Assembly: GCF_003933735.1 (NCBI RefSeq) | Contig: NZ_RSED01000008.1 | Location: 124,001 to 188,000, forward strand | Source: Aquabacterium soli | Lineage (GTDB): Bacteria; Pseudomonadota; Gammaproteobacteria; Burkholderiales; Burkholderiaceae_C | DNA length: 64,000 bases | Direction: 5' to 3' | Shown here: positions 9,216 to 17,564 of the stretch, in pieces | Layout of the letters: each line of letters opens with the position of its first letter | Position numbering within the stretch: position 1 is the stretch's first letter | Translations under genes and position numbers: made by a program | Notes under the pieces: model-generated | The model's input: the letters and a program-made list of their open reading frames with translations, nothing else | Told to the model about the DNA's origin: nothing | Database searches by the model: none

Positions 9216-9617
9216 GCCTGAGGTGGCGTGATCGCTTTGGCGTGGCAGCGCGGGGCGCGGGATGTGTGCGCATCCGGCCGGGCGCCTGTGTTGTCGGTCC
9301 TGCCTGCGGCAGGACTGCCTTGCGATGCTCGCGGCAAGGTGGGGTCGCAGAACTCGCTACGCGGCTTCGCCGCTGCGCTCAAACAGCTGCGACCAGTCAG
9401 TTGAATGAAGCACGCGCTGCGCGCCGCGTGCCCACCTCGCCGCTGCGCTTCTCAGCGCCAACGAAGGCGCCCGGCCGGCTGCCACCACATCCCTTGTTCG
9501 CCCCGCTGGTGGCGTGCGACGAAGGCGGGCTCGTGTACAGAATAGAAGGAGAGAAGGAGAGCGGCGAGGCCTTGCTCTGCAAGCCCAGGGCTTGGTGATG
9601 GGCCGAATGGCCAGCCG
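9216..9617. other. Long intergenic region without a convincing gene
   Basis: The stretch between the pha terminator and the next gene is GC-rich and holds short open frames on both strands that have no ribosome-binding site and no recognisable protein features. It contains an inverted-repeat element (9343-9394, listed separately), a second run of similar words (CTCGCCGCTGCGCTTCTCAGCG near 9440-9460 in broken form), and an AG-rich stretch near 9545-9565. It may be the remnant of a dispersed repeat. Confidence 0.5.
9343..9394. repeat. Inverted-repeat element enclosing a GC hairpin
   Basis: GGTCGCAG (9343-9350) and CTGCGACC (9387-9394) are perfect inverted repeats. Between them GCGGC-TTC-GCCGC (9361-9373) forms an inner hairpin. 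Paired ends with an inner hairpin resemble the small extragenic repeats common in Burkholderiales genomes, but only one clear copy is in this window. Confidence 0.45.
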
Positions 9618-9872
9618 TCAGGCGGCAGCTTCCAGCTCGACGACCATGCGGTCGAGTGCGGCGCAGACATCGGCAAAGCGGCCGGCGATCATGGTGCGGC
9701 GGCCATCGGCCGGATCGCGGCGGATGCGCAGGTGGCCGACCAGGGGCATGAGCTGGGCGCTCGCCGCAGGTGCGCTGGGCGCGGCAGCTGCCGAAGGTGT
9801 GCGTTGAGCGGCAGACGCTTGGGCGCGGACCTGCTCACGAACAGCCAGGGCGCGTGCGAAGTGATGAATCAT
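9618..9872 (-). CDS. Small alanine-rich protein next to lexA, function unknown
   Basis: I do not recognise a named family for this 84-residue protein. Its N-terminus (MIHHFARALAVREQVRAQAS) looks amphipathic. The middle is alanine/proline/serine-rich and disordered, and the C-terminal third (MIAGRFADVCAALDRMVVELEAA) looks helical. A CGGAG ribbon-binding motif lies seven bases before the ATG, which supports real translation. It lies 141 bases downstream of lexA on the same strand and may be co-transcribed and therefore SOS-induced, but no LexA box of its own is visible. Confidence 0.5.
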   Translation of the reverse strand: MIHHFARALAVREQVRAQASAAQRTPSAAAAPSAPAASAQLMPLVGHLRIRRDPADGRRTMIAGRFADVCAALDRMVVELEAAA

Positions 9873-10013
9873 GGTGAACTCCGATCAGACTGGAAGTTCG
9901 GCAGGATTCCGGCAGAACCGTTGATGCTCAGGATCGCTCCGTGCTGGCCTGGCGGCCGGGACGGAACAAATGCCCGCCACCTGTGCATCAACGGGGGTGT
10001 CAGTGCCGCTGGG

Positions 10014-10730
10014 CTACAGCAGCATGTGGTTGCGGATCAGCCCGACCGCCAAGCCTTCGAGTTCGAACTCGGGGTGGTCGGGGGGGACGATGATGGGTTC
10101 GAAATCAGGGTTCTCTGGCAGCAGTGAAATGCCTTTGGGCGTGCGCTGGAAACGCTTGACGGTGACCTCGTCACCCAGGCGCGCCACCACGATCTGGCCA
10201 TTGCGGGCCTCGCGGGTACGGGCCACGGCCAGCAGGTCGCCATCGAGGATGCCGATGTCCTTCATGCTCATGCCCTTGACGCGCAGCAGGTAGTCAGGGC
10301 GCTTGGCGAACATGCTGGCTTCGACGTTGTAGGTGCGCTCGATGGATTCCTGTGCCAGGATGGGGCTGCCGGCGGCCACGCGGCCGACCAGCGGCAGGGC
10401 CAGCTGTTCCAGGCCAGGCAGGGGAAGGCTCAGGCCGCCGAGCATCTGGCTGACCAGGCTGGGCTCATCGGCCGAGCGCTTGCGGACTTCGTTGACGGTG
10501 CGCAGGGTGCCGGCCTTGAGGCGGATGCCGCGTGAGGTGCCGCCCACGAGTTCGATGACGCCCTTGCGGGCCAGGGCCTGCAGGTGTTCTTCAGCGGCGT
10601 TGGCCGAGCGGAAACCCAGTTCGGCCGCGATCTCTGCCCGGGTGGGCGGCGCGCCGGTGCGCGCAATGGCACGCTGGATGAGCTCGAAGATCTGTTGCTG
10701 ACGCGGTGTGAGTTTGGGTTTATCGTTCAT
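10014..10730 (-). CDS. lexA: LexA repressor of the SOS response
   Basis: LexA represses DNA-repair genes and self-cleaves when RecA filaments form on single-stranded DNA. The 238-residue protein has the N-terminal winged-helix domain ([12 protein letters not shown] at the start, recognition region near 30-45), the cleavage site Ala120-Gly121 in RVAAGSP, the nucleophile Ser155 in VKGMSMKD and the general base Lys192 in DEVTVKR. It is somewhat longer than E. coli LexA (202) because of a linker insert around residues 80-112, common in betaproteobacteria. A consensus LexA box lies in its promoter, so autoregulation is expected. It is divergent from the asparaginase gene. Confidence 0.97.
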   Translation of the reverse strand: MNDKPKLTPRQQQIFELIQRAIARTGAPPTRAEIAAELGFRSANAAEEHLQALARKGVIELVGGTSRGIRLKAGTLRTVNEVRKRSADEPSLVSQMLGGLSLPLPGLEQLALPLVGRVAAGSPILAQESIERTYNVEASMFAKRPDYLLRVKGMSMKDIGILDGDLLAVARTREARNGQIVVARLGDEVTVKRFQRTPKGISLLPENPDFEPIIVPPDHPEFELEGLAVGLIRNHMLL

Positions 10731-10748
10731 GGCAACGCCCGTGGTTTG

Positions 10749-10764
10749 CTGTCATTTTATACAG
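10749..10764. promoter_or_regulatory. LexA (SOS) box upstream of lexA
   Basis: CTGT-CATTTTAT-ACAG matches the consensus CTGT-N8-ACAG exactly. It lies 19-34 bases before the lexA ATG, where binding would block transcription initiation. It is also 48 bases before the divergent asparaginase gene, which could be affected. Confidence 0.92.
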
Positions 10765-10811
10765 GGCTGTTGCTTTGTCCAGTACTTTCGTGGCTTGATG
10801 GAGACGAACTC

Positions 10812-11831
10812 ATGAATGACGTGGCCAATGCGGGCGTGAATGCCGGCGAAAATGCCGGCGTGATGGCGGACGTGGTGGTGGTGCTGGGCACCGGCGGTAC
10901 GATCGCCGGCACATCCAGCACGGGGCAGGACCGGGATTACCGCGCTGCCCAGTTGGGTGTGGACGAACTCGTGGCGGCGGTGCCGGACAACGAGGGAGGC
11001 ACCCTCGAGGCACGGCAGGTGGCCCAGATCGACAGCAAGGACATGGGCTGGCCCGTGTGGCGTGTGCTGCTGCAGGATCTGATCGAGGTGCTGGAGCGGC
11101 CCGAGGTGGCTGGTGTCGTCATCACCCATGGCACGGACACGCTGGAAGAAACCGCGTGGCTGCTGCACCTGCTGCTGCCGCCCGCCAAGCCGGTCGTGCT
11201 CACCGCGGCGATGCGCCCGGCCACGTCGGCCGAGGCGGATGGCCCTCGCAATCTGGACGATGCAGTGCACGTGGTGCGCTGGGCTGCGGACGCCGGGCTG
11301 GTGGGCGTCGTGGCGGTGCTGCAAGGGAACGTGTGGGCGGGCACCGAGGTGCGCAAGGCCCACAGTTGGCACATCGATGCCTTCGATGGCGGCGATGCAC
11401 CGCCGCTGGCGCGGATCGAGGGCGGCCAGGTGTTGGGCACGCCGGACGTGGCCTGGGTGCCGCCCCGAGGGCAGTGGTCGCCGGCCTTCCTGGCACTGGA
11501 TGGTCTGCCGCGCGTGGAGGTGGTCACCAGCCATGCGGATGCCGATGGCGCCGTGGTGGATGCACTGCTCCTGGCGGCAAGCGTGGACGGGGCCCGCCCG
11601 TTGCGGGGCCTGGTGGTGGCCTGCACAGGGCACGGCACCTGGCACCAGGGCCTGGAAGCCTCGCTGCTCAAGGCCCGTCGGGCCGGTGTGGTGGTGTGGC
11701 GCAGTTCGCGCGTGGCGCGGGGCGGCATCGAGCCCCGCCCCGACGACACCTGGCCGGTGGCCGGCCGGCTGACCCCGGCGCAGGCCCGTGTGGCACTGGC
11801 CGTGACGCTGGCCCTGCGGGATCTGGCCTGA
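10812..11831 (+). CDS. Asparaginase / glutaminase family amidohydrolase
   Basis: The enzyme hydrolyses L-asparagine to aspartate and ammonia. The first threonine motif is VLGTGGTIAG (Thr30 as nucleophile when started at 10812) and the second is ITHGTDTLEETA, with the catalytic threonine-lysine region following at VLTAAMRP. Length is 339 residues, normal for the bacterial type I/II family. No signal peptide is apparent, so a cytoplasmic enzyme is likely. The first 18 residues are an asparagine/alanine/glycine repeat-like leader (NAGVNAGENAG); ATG 10863 just before VVVVLGTGGT is an alternative start. It is divergent from lexA. Confidence 0.9.
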   Translation: MNDVANAGVNAGENAGVMADVVVVLGTGGTIAGTSSTGQDRDYRAAQLGVDELVAAVPDNEGGTLEARQVAQIDSKDMGWPVWRVLLQDLIEVLERPEVAGVVITHGTDTLEETAWLLHLLLPPAKPVVLTAAMRPATSAEADGPRNLDDAVHVVRWAADAGLVGVVAVLQGNVWAGTEVRKAHSWHIDAFDGGDAPPLARIEGGQVLGTPDVAWVPPRGQWSPAFLALDGLPRVEVVTSHADADGAVVDALLLAASVDGARPLRGLVVACTGHGTWHQGLEASLLKARRAGVVVWRSSRVARGGIEPRPDDTWPVAGRLTPAQARVALAVTLALRDLA

Positions 11832-11858
11832 TCGCTTGCCAGGGCCGGTGGCCCGGGC

Positions 11859-12461
11859 TCACTTGCCCTTGAGCGTCACCGGCGCGCCGGTCCTGACCGG
11901 GATCTCGATGGGCGGTGTGGCCTCGCCCAGGGCGGGGTACCAGAGCTGGGCCTTGTGTTCGCCCGCCGGCACATCGATGGTCACCTTGCCTGCCGCATCG
12001 GTCGTGCCGAAGTAGGGAGTGTCCACCACGTGGATGTAGCCCACCATGGTGTCGTGGATGTTGCAGCCCAGTGTGGCCGTGCCCGGCTTGTCGAAGACCA
12101 CCGGTGCGGCGGGGGTGCCCGCGTAGAGCTTGATCTCGAACTTGCGCGTGGGCGAGAACGAATAGACATGGTGCCGGACGGTGTCCAGGTTCGGGAAGTT
12201 CACCGCGGTGCCCGTCTGCACAGGCAGCACCGAGGGCGTGAAGCGCCGGTTCTTCTGGACCATGTCCACCACGGTGCCCGCAGGCGCGGTGGGCTTGCCC
12301 CCTTTCACGATCACCGACACGGCGGCCGAGGCGATGGGCTGTCCGGCGGCGTCCACCACGGTGAAGGTCTGGGGCGCGGCCATGGCATGGGCAGACAGCA
12401 GCGCCAGGGCGCCGATGGACAGGCTGTGCAGCAAGGGCAGGGGGTGTCGGGTGGTCGTCAT
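11859..12461 (-). CDS. Exported cupredoxin-like protein (methylamine-utilisation-like, plastocyanin-type copper site)
   Basis: The 200-residue protein has a signal peptide (basic start, hydrophobic core about 12-25, cleavage after AMA near 29) and acts in the periplasm. The C-terminal half is cupredoxin-like: RHHVYSF (His97/98) and LGCNIHDTMVG (Cys133, His136, Met139) supply the Cys-His-His-Met ligands of a type 1 copper centre. The N-terminal third looks like a carboxypeptidase-regulatory beta sandwich. Such proteins are often annotated as methylamine utilisation proteins but no other mau genes are near. It is followed upstream by the exported globin gene on the same strand, and a DUF3034 gene lies divergently. 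A role in periplasmic electron transfer is an inference. Confidence 0.75.
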   Translation of the reverse strand: MTTTRHPLPLLHSLSIGALALLSAHAMAAPQTFTVVDAAGQPIASAAVSVIVKGGKPTAPAGTVVDMVQKNRRFTPSVLPVQTGTAVNFPNLDTVRHHVYSFSPTRKFEIKLYAGTPAAPVVFDKPGTATLGCNIHDTMVGYIHVVDTPYFGTTDAAGKVTIDVPAGEHKAQLWYPALGEATPPIEIPVRTGAPVTLKGK

Positions 12462-12551
12462 GGCGTTTCCGTTTGCGCAAAGCCGCTGTGTTCAGGCCGG
12501 CGGCTGGGCCGTTGACTGGTGTCGTGGGTCGATCGACAGGGCCGGAGGCTC

Positions 12552-13010
12552 TCAATGCGTGACCATCTCGCGCCGGCTGGGGGCCAGGCGCCGCAGCAGT
12601 TCGTTCTTGGCGCCGTTGGGCACCCCGGCGGCGTCCATCTCTTCACGCAGCGTCTGCACGAGGGTATCGAATTCAGAGCCGCCCAGGTTCAGATCAGCGT
12701 GCGACTTCTGCATGTCCTGGCCCTCGTAGACGCAAGGGCCATCGGCCACCTTGCAGATGTAGTTGGCTACGCTGTCGATCAGGAAGGGCATCTTGATGCC
12801 CTTGAAGCTGCGCCCACGCACGGGATCGGCGGCGACGCGGCTCAGCGCCTTGCCGGTGAAGGTCTTGATCGTCTCTTCACCCCCGAGCTGCTGGTAGAGC
12901 GGCACATCGCTGCGGTAGGTGGTGGCGCAGCCGGTCCACAGCAGGGTGGCCAGGGCGGCGGCCAGCAGGGGGCGCATGGACAACAGGCGAGGGGTGGGGC
13001 GAGGTGGCAT
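12552..13010 (-). CDS. Group 1 truncated haemoglobin as a predicted lipoprotein
   Basis: The start at 13010 is preceded by GGAGAACGTC, a good ribosome-binding site; an upstream ATG at 13022 is less well placed. The first 27 residues are a lipoprotein signal ending in LLWTGC, with Cys28 as lipid anchor. The remainder is a truncated globin: PLYQQLGGEETIKTF at the start, and MQKSHADLNL with His104 as probable proximal haem ligand. Total length is 152 residues. Globins are normally cytoplasmic, so membrane anchoring in the periplasm is unusual. Its neighbours are an exported copper protein on the same strand and DUF3034 divergently. Ligand (oxygen, NO) and partner are unknown. Confidence 0.82.
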   Translation of the reverse strand: MPPRPTPRLLSMRPLLAAALATLLWTGCATTYRSDVPLYQQLGGEETIKTFTGKALSRVAADPVRGRSFKGIKMPFLIDSVANYICKVADGPCVYEGQDMQKSHADLNLGGSEFDTLVQTLREEMDAAGVPNGAKNELLRRLAPSRREMVTH

Positions 13011-13148
13011 GACGTTCTCCATGATTTGGCGGCCATCTGCATTAATTTTCGCGGGATTGTGCCGATGACGATCTCAGCAATTGGGGGCCGGATGGTGGTT
13101 GTTTGTGCATTCCGACTCAATCGAGCGACCCTTACCTGGAACCCGGAC

Positions 13149-14123
13149 ATGAACAAGCCTCATCAACCCAAGGCCCCCTGGGATCATGATCCCGTCACCC
13201 CCCGTCTGGCAAGGGTGGTGGCTGCCCGCCGTGACAGCCGTCGGCTGGCCTGGCAGGGCTCGGTTCTGCTGGCCGGGGCGGTGGCGCTGTGGTGGGCCGA
13301 TGCGGCACACGCCGGTGACCGCCTGCCGGCCACCTGGGGCGTCTCTTCCGTCGACGGCGCCGCTGGTGGGGGGCTGACGCCCTGGGCCGTGATCGGCGGC
13401 ACGGGGTCCAGCGATCAGGTGGGCGGCTCGGTGGCCGTGACCGAGGTCAAGACGCGGGACCATCGTCTGCGTGTGGCTTCGGCCGCCGTGGGCATCAGGG
13501 ACCGGGTGGAGCTCAGCATGGCCCGCTGGAGTTTCAAGGTCAGCGAGGACGTGATCCCGGGTGGCAAGTCGCTGGAGATGAGCGTGCTCGGCGCCAAGGT
13601 GAAGGTGGCTGGCAATGCCGTCTACGACCAGGACAGCTGGATGCCGCAGATCAGCGTCGGCGCGCTGTACAAGATGGCCGATGATGTCGACTTCCTGAAG
13701 GTGGTCGGTCTGCCCATCCGTTCCGACGAGGACGTCGAACTGTATGCCACTGCCACCAAGGTGTGGCTGGGAGCGCTGGCTGGCTACAACGTGCTGGGCA
13801 ATGTCACCGTGCGCTGGACCCGCGCCAACCAGTTCGGCCTGCTGGGCTTTGGCAGTGAAGCCGAGCCCGACCACCACCTGGAGGTGGAGGGCAGCCTGGG
13901 CGTGATGCTGCGCGACGACCTGGTGCTGGGTGGCGAGTTCCGCAGCAAGCCTGACAACTTCGGCGCCGTGCCCGGCTTCGAGGAAGACAATGCCTACGAC
14001 ATCTTCCTGGCCTGGTTCCCGCATCGACACGTGAACATCACGGCCGCCTGGGTGGACCTGGGCAACATCGCCACGAAAGAGAAGCAGCGCGGCTGGTACC
14101 TGTCGGGCCAGTTGGCGTTCTGA
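13149..14123 (+). CDS. DUF3034 family outer-membrane-like protein
   Basis: The 324-residue protein has a long basic N-terminus, a hydrophobic segment (about 35-52) ending in ADAAHA, which looks like a signal peptide, then many alternating short beta-strand segments and a C-terminus ending in phenylalanine (LSGQLAF), as in outer-membrane beta barrels. The segment VDGAAGGGLTPWAVIGG is characteristic of DUF3034. No function is established for the family. It is divergent from the globin lipoprotein and cupredoxin genes; the three could make an envelope haem/copper redox module. The ATG at 13149 was chosen because the signal sequence follows; the open frame continues upstream only through the globin gene. 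Confidence 0.78.
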   Translation: MNKPHQPKAPWDHDPVTPRLARVVAARRDSRRLAWQGSVLLAGAVALWWADAAHAGDRLPATWGVSSVDGAAGGGLTPWAVIGGTGSSDQVGGSVAVTEVKTRDHRLRVASAAVGIRDRVELSMARWSFKVSEDVIPGGKSLEMSVLGAKVKVAGNAVYDQDSWMPQISVGALYKMADDVDFLKVVGLPIRSDEDVELYATATKVWLGALAGYNVLGNVTVRWTRANQFGLLGFGSEAEPDHHLEVEGSLGVMLRDDLVLGGEFRSKPDNFGAVPGFEEDNAYDIFLAWFPHRHVNITAAWVDLGNIATKEKQRGWYLSGQLAF

Positions 14124-14222
14124 GCACGCTTGTCCCAATTCCCTATCGGCAAGGCGGTCTCTTTACAGTAGATTTACCCGGACGCAACGGGCCGATAACA
14201 AGGATGCTTCACACTGCGTCGC

Positions 14223-15458
14223 ATGAACGCATTGAAATCGAAGCGCTGGTGGACGAGTTGGAAATTCTGGGCCCTGCTGCTGGTGATCGCCGGCGCAGCC
14301 TGGTTCGTCAAGAAGAAGTGGTTCAGCCCCCCGCCCACACCGCAGGTGATCACCACCGAGGTGCGCCGGGCCGATCTGGAAGACAACGTGCTGGCCAGCG
14401 GCACGGTCGAGGCCATCAAGCAGGTCTCCGTGGGCGCCCGTGTATCAGGCCAGATCAAGAAGCTGTATGTGCAGCTGGGTGACCAGGTCAAGCAGGGCCA
14501 ACTGATCGGCGAGATCGACGCCGACACCCAGACCAACACGCTGCGCAACGCCGAGGCTGCGCTGCGCAACGCGCAGGCCACGCTGCTGGCCCGCAAGGCC
14601 GCGCTGGTGCAGGCCGAGCTGACCTTCAAGCGAGAACAGCAGCTGCTGGCCCAGGACGCGACCTCGCGTGAATCGTTCGAGGCAGCCAAGGCCAGCCTGG
14701 ACACACTCAAGGCCGAGATCACCGCACAAGAGGCGCAGATCGAGCAGAACCGCATCAGCGCCGACACCGCCCGCGTCACGCTGGGCTACACGCGCATCCT
14801 GGCGCCCATGGACGGCCGTGTGGTGGCTGTGGTGACGGAAGAGGGCCGCACCGTGAACGCCACGCAGTCGGCGCCGACCATCATCAAGCTGGCCAAGCTG
14901 GACACCATCACAGTAAAGGCGCAGATCTCCGAAGCCGATGTGGTGCGGGTCAAGCCGGGCCTGCCGGTGTACTTCACCATCCTGGGCGAGGCCGACAAGC
15001 GCTACGAAGCCAAGCTGCGCGCCATCGAGCCCGTGCCTGAATCCGAGCAGACGGATTCCAACACCTCCACCTCGACGAGCAGCAGTTCGTCGACCACCGC
15101 GGCGGTGTACTACAACGGCCTGTTCGATGTGCCCAACCCCGACGACAAACTGCGCGTGTCCATGACGGCGCAGGTGTCCATCGTGCTGGCCAACGCCAAG
15201 GACGCGCTGGTGGTGCCGTCCTCCGCACTGAGCGACCGGCGCGACAAGGATGGCCGCTACCAGGTCAGCGTGCTGGAAGGCGAAGGCAAAGACCAGCGCA
15301 TCGTCAAGCGCAAGGTGCGCATCGGCCTGAACAACCGTGTGCAGGCGCAGGTGCTCGAAGGCCTGAACGAGGGCGACAAGGTGGTGGTGGGCGAGGCCCA
15401 GGCAGGCGAGTCCGGCAGCGTCGGCCGCGCAGGCCGCCGTGGCCCCGGCATGTTCTGA
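14223..15458 (+). CDS. macA: MacA-type periplasmic adaptor of a tripartite efflux pump
   Basis: The 411-residue protein has one N-terminal membrane anchor ([17 protein letters not shown]), a lipoyl/biotinyl-like domain split by a long coiled-coil hairpin (about 105-190, rich in alanine, glutamine and glutamate), a beta-barrel domain and a C-terminal membrane-proximal domain. This is the MacA/HlyD_D23 layout. A serine/threonine-rich low-complexity insert ([10 protein letters not shown]) near 280 is unusual. The gene precedes macB and an outer-membrane factor in an operon, so it would couple the ABC transporter MacB to the outer-membrane channel to export macrolides, toxins, peptides or haem precursors. 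Confidence 0.92.
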   Translation: MNALKSKRWWTSWKFWALLLVIAGAAWFVKKKWFSPPPTPQVITTEVRRADLEDNVLASGTVEAIKQVSVGARVSGQIKKLYVQLGDQVKQGQLIGEIDADTQTNTLRNAEAALRNAQATLLARKAALVQAELTFKREQQLLAQDATSRESFEAAKASLDTLKAEITAQEAQIEQNRISADTARVTLGYTRILAPMDGRVVAVVTEEGRTVNATQSAPTIIKLAKLDTITVKAQISEADVVRVKPGLPVYFTILGEADKRYEAKLRAIEPVPESEQTDSNTSTSTSSSSSTTAAVYYNGLFDVPNPDDKLRVSMTAQVSIVLANAKDALVVPSSALSDRRDKDGRYQVSVLEGEGKDQRIVKRKVRIGLNNRVQAQVLEGLNEGDKVVVGEAQAGESGSVGRAGRRGPGMF

Positions 15459-15474
15459 GCCAGGGGTGCTGCCC

Positions 15475-17508
15475 ATGACCTCGGCAAGGCCTGATCCTCA
15501 AGCCGCTTACCAGCCGCTGCTCGAAGTGAGCGGGCTGTGGCGCGAATACCCCTCGGGCGACGGCACGGTGGCCGTGCTCAAGGATGTCAACCTGCGCATC
15601 GACGCCGGCGAGATGGTGGCCATCATCGGCGCCTCCGGCTCGGGCAAGTCCACCCTGATGAACATCCTGGGCTGCCTGGACCGGCCCACGCGCGGCCACT
15701 ACCGCGTCAACGGCCAGAGCACCGCCACGCTGGAGCCCGACGAGCTGGCCCGCCTGCGCCGCGAGCACTTCGGCTTCATCTTCCAGCGCTACCACCTGCT
15801 GGGCGATCTCTCGGCCGTGGGCAACGCGGAGATCCCGTCCATCTACGCCGGCACGCCCCGCGAGGCACGGCGCGAGCGCGCCAGCCAGTTGCTGAGCCGG
15901 CTGGGCCTGGCCGACCGCCTGGCCAACCGCCCGGGCCAGTTGTCCGGTGGCCAGCAGCAGCGCGTGAGCATTGCGCGGGCGCTGGTCAATGGCGGCGATG
16001 TGATCCTGGCGGACGAGCCCACGGGGGCCCTGGACAAGACCTCCGGCCTGGAGGTGATGAAGATCCTGCGCGAGCTGCACGCCGAAGGCCACACCGTCAT
16101 CATCGTGACGCACGATCCGCAGGTGGCCCGCAACGCGGAGCGCATCATCGAGATCAGCGATGGCGTGATCGTGTCCGACCAGGCCAACCCGGACTCTCCG
16201 CATGACAAGCCCGCGTCCGGCGATGAAGAGGCGGCACAGGCCGGGCATCCGGGCGGCATCAGGCAACCACGGCAGGCCCCGCCCGGCTGGATGGGCGCCC
16301 TGGCGTCGAACTGGGGGCGCCTGGGCGAGGCCACCAGCATGGCCTTGCGCGCCATGGCCGGCCACCGCCTGCGCACCTTGCTGACCATGCTGGGCATCAT
16401 CATCGGCATCGCCTCGGTGGTGTCGATGGTGGCCCTGGGCGAAGGCTCGCGCCAGCGCGTGCTGGCCGACATCAGCGCCATGGGCACCAACACCATCGAC
16501 ATCTTCCCTGGCAAAGGCTTCGGCGACCGGCAGGCCGGGCGCATCCGGACCCTGGTGCCCGCCGATGCCGACGCGCTGGCCCAGCTCACCTACGTGGACA
16601 GCGTGACGCCTTCTGTCAGTACCAGCCTGACGCTGCGGCGCGGCAATGCCGAGGCCTCGGCCAGCGTGACGGGCGTGGGCGACCAGTTCTTCCGCGTCAA
16701 AGGCTACACGATGGACAAAGGCATGCCCTTCGATGCCGAGAGCGTGCGCCGCCAGACACAGGAAGCCGTGATCGATCCGAACACGCGGGATGCCTTGTTC
16801 AAGCCGGGCGAGGACCCGGTGGGGCAGGTGATCTTCCTCGGCAATGTGCCCGTGCGCGTGACCGGCGTGACCAAGGCCCAGGACGGCATGTTCGCCAGCG
16901 ACAGCCTGAACGTGTGGATCCCCTACACCACGGCCATGCGGCGCCTGATGGGGCAGAACTACCTGCGCAATGTCACGGTGCGCATCAGCGACAACGTGTC
17001 CTCGGTGGCGGCGGAGAAGGGCATCACGCGCCTGCTCACACAGCGCCACGGGTCCGAGGATTTCTTCGTGCGCAACAGCGACAGCATCCGCCAGACCATC
17101 GAAACCACCACGCAGACCCTGACGCTGCTGATCTCGTCGATCGCGGTGATCTCGCTGATCGTGGGCGGCATCGGCGTGATGAACATCATGCTGGTGTCCG
17201 TCACCGAGCGCACACAGGAAATCGGCGTGCGCATGGCGGTGGGTGCGCGGCAAAGCGATATCCTTCGGCAGTTCCTGATCGAGGCGGTGCTGGTGTGCCT
17301 GCTGGGCGGTATCCTGGGGATCCTGCTGGCACTGGGCATCGGGCAGCTCTTCGACCACCTGGCGGGCGGCAACTTCAGGATGGTCTACTCGACCACCTCC
17401 ATCGTGATGGCCTTTGGCGTGTCCAGCCTGATCGGTGTGGTGTTCGGCTACCTGCCGGCGCGCAACGCGGCCCGCCTGGACCCGGTGGAGGCGCTGGCGC
17501 GCCCCTGA
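15475..17508 (+). CDS. macB: MacB-type ABC exporter (ATPase-permease)
   Basis: The 677-residue protein has the ATPase first (Walker [11 protein letters not shown]-loop FQRYHLL, signature LSGGQQQR, Walker [13 protein letters not shown]) and then four membrane helices with a large periplasmic MacB domain between helices 1 and 2, and the FtsX-like C-terminal permease. A linker of about 40 residues ([15 protein letters not shown]) joins the two halves. ATG 15475 is chosen because AGGGG lies about nine bases upstream; an earlier ATG at 15439 would overlap macA by 20 bases. It works with the adjacent adaptor and outer-membrane factor. Confidence 0.94.
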   Translation: MTSARPDPQAAYQPLLEVSGLWREYPSGDGTVAVLKDVNLRIDAGEMVAIIGASGSGKSTLMNILGCLDRPTRGHYRVNGQSTATLEPDELARLRREHFGFIFQRYHLLGDLSAVGNAEIPSIYAGTPREARRERASQLLSRLGLADRLANRPGQLSGGQQQRVSIARALVNGGDVILADEPTGALDKTSGLEVMKILRELHAEGHTVIIVTHDPQVARNAERIIEISDGVIVSDQANPDSPHDKPASGDEEAAQAGHPGGIRQPRQAPPGWMGALASNWGRLGEATSMALRAMAGHRLRTLLTMLGIIIGIASVVSMVALGEGSRQRVLADISAMGTNTIDIFPGKGFGDRQAGRIRTLVPADADALAQLTYVDSVTPSVSTSLTLRRGNAEASASVTGVGDQFFRVKGYTMDKGMPFDAESVRRQTQEAVIDPNTRDALFKPGEDPVGQVIFLGNVPVRVTGVTKAQDGMFASDSLNVWIPYTTAMRRLMGQNYLRNVTVRISDNVSSVAAEKGITRLLTQRHGSEDFFVRNSDSIRQTIETTTQTLTLLISSIAVISLIVGGIGVMNIMLVSVTERTQEIGVRMAVGARQSDILRQFLIEAVLVCLLGGILGILLALGIGQLFDHLAGGNFRMVYSTTSIVMAFGVSSLIGVVFGYLPARNAARLDPVEALARP

Positions 17509-17564
17509 GGCACCGTCAGGGCCTGTGTGGCCCGCAGGACAGACACAACAAGGACATGGACGAG

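Noticed and set aside
9122..9598. A 158-codon open frame in the gap after phaB
   Set aside because: It runs through the pha terminator and the inverted-repeat element, lacks a ribosome-binding site and resembles no protein family.
11859..12461. Methylamine dehydrogenase cluster
   Set aside because: The methylamine-utilisation label belongs to the cupredoxin-like family in general; no mauA, mauB or maturation genes are present.
15304..17358. A 684-codon open frame antisense to macB
   Set aside because: It is the complementary-frame shadow of macB, with histidine/alanine/glycine-rich sequence and no domains.
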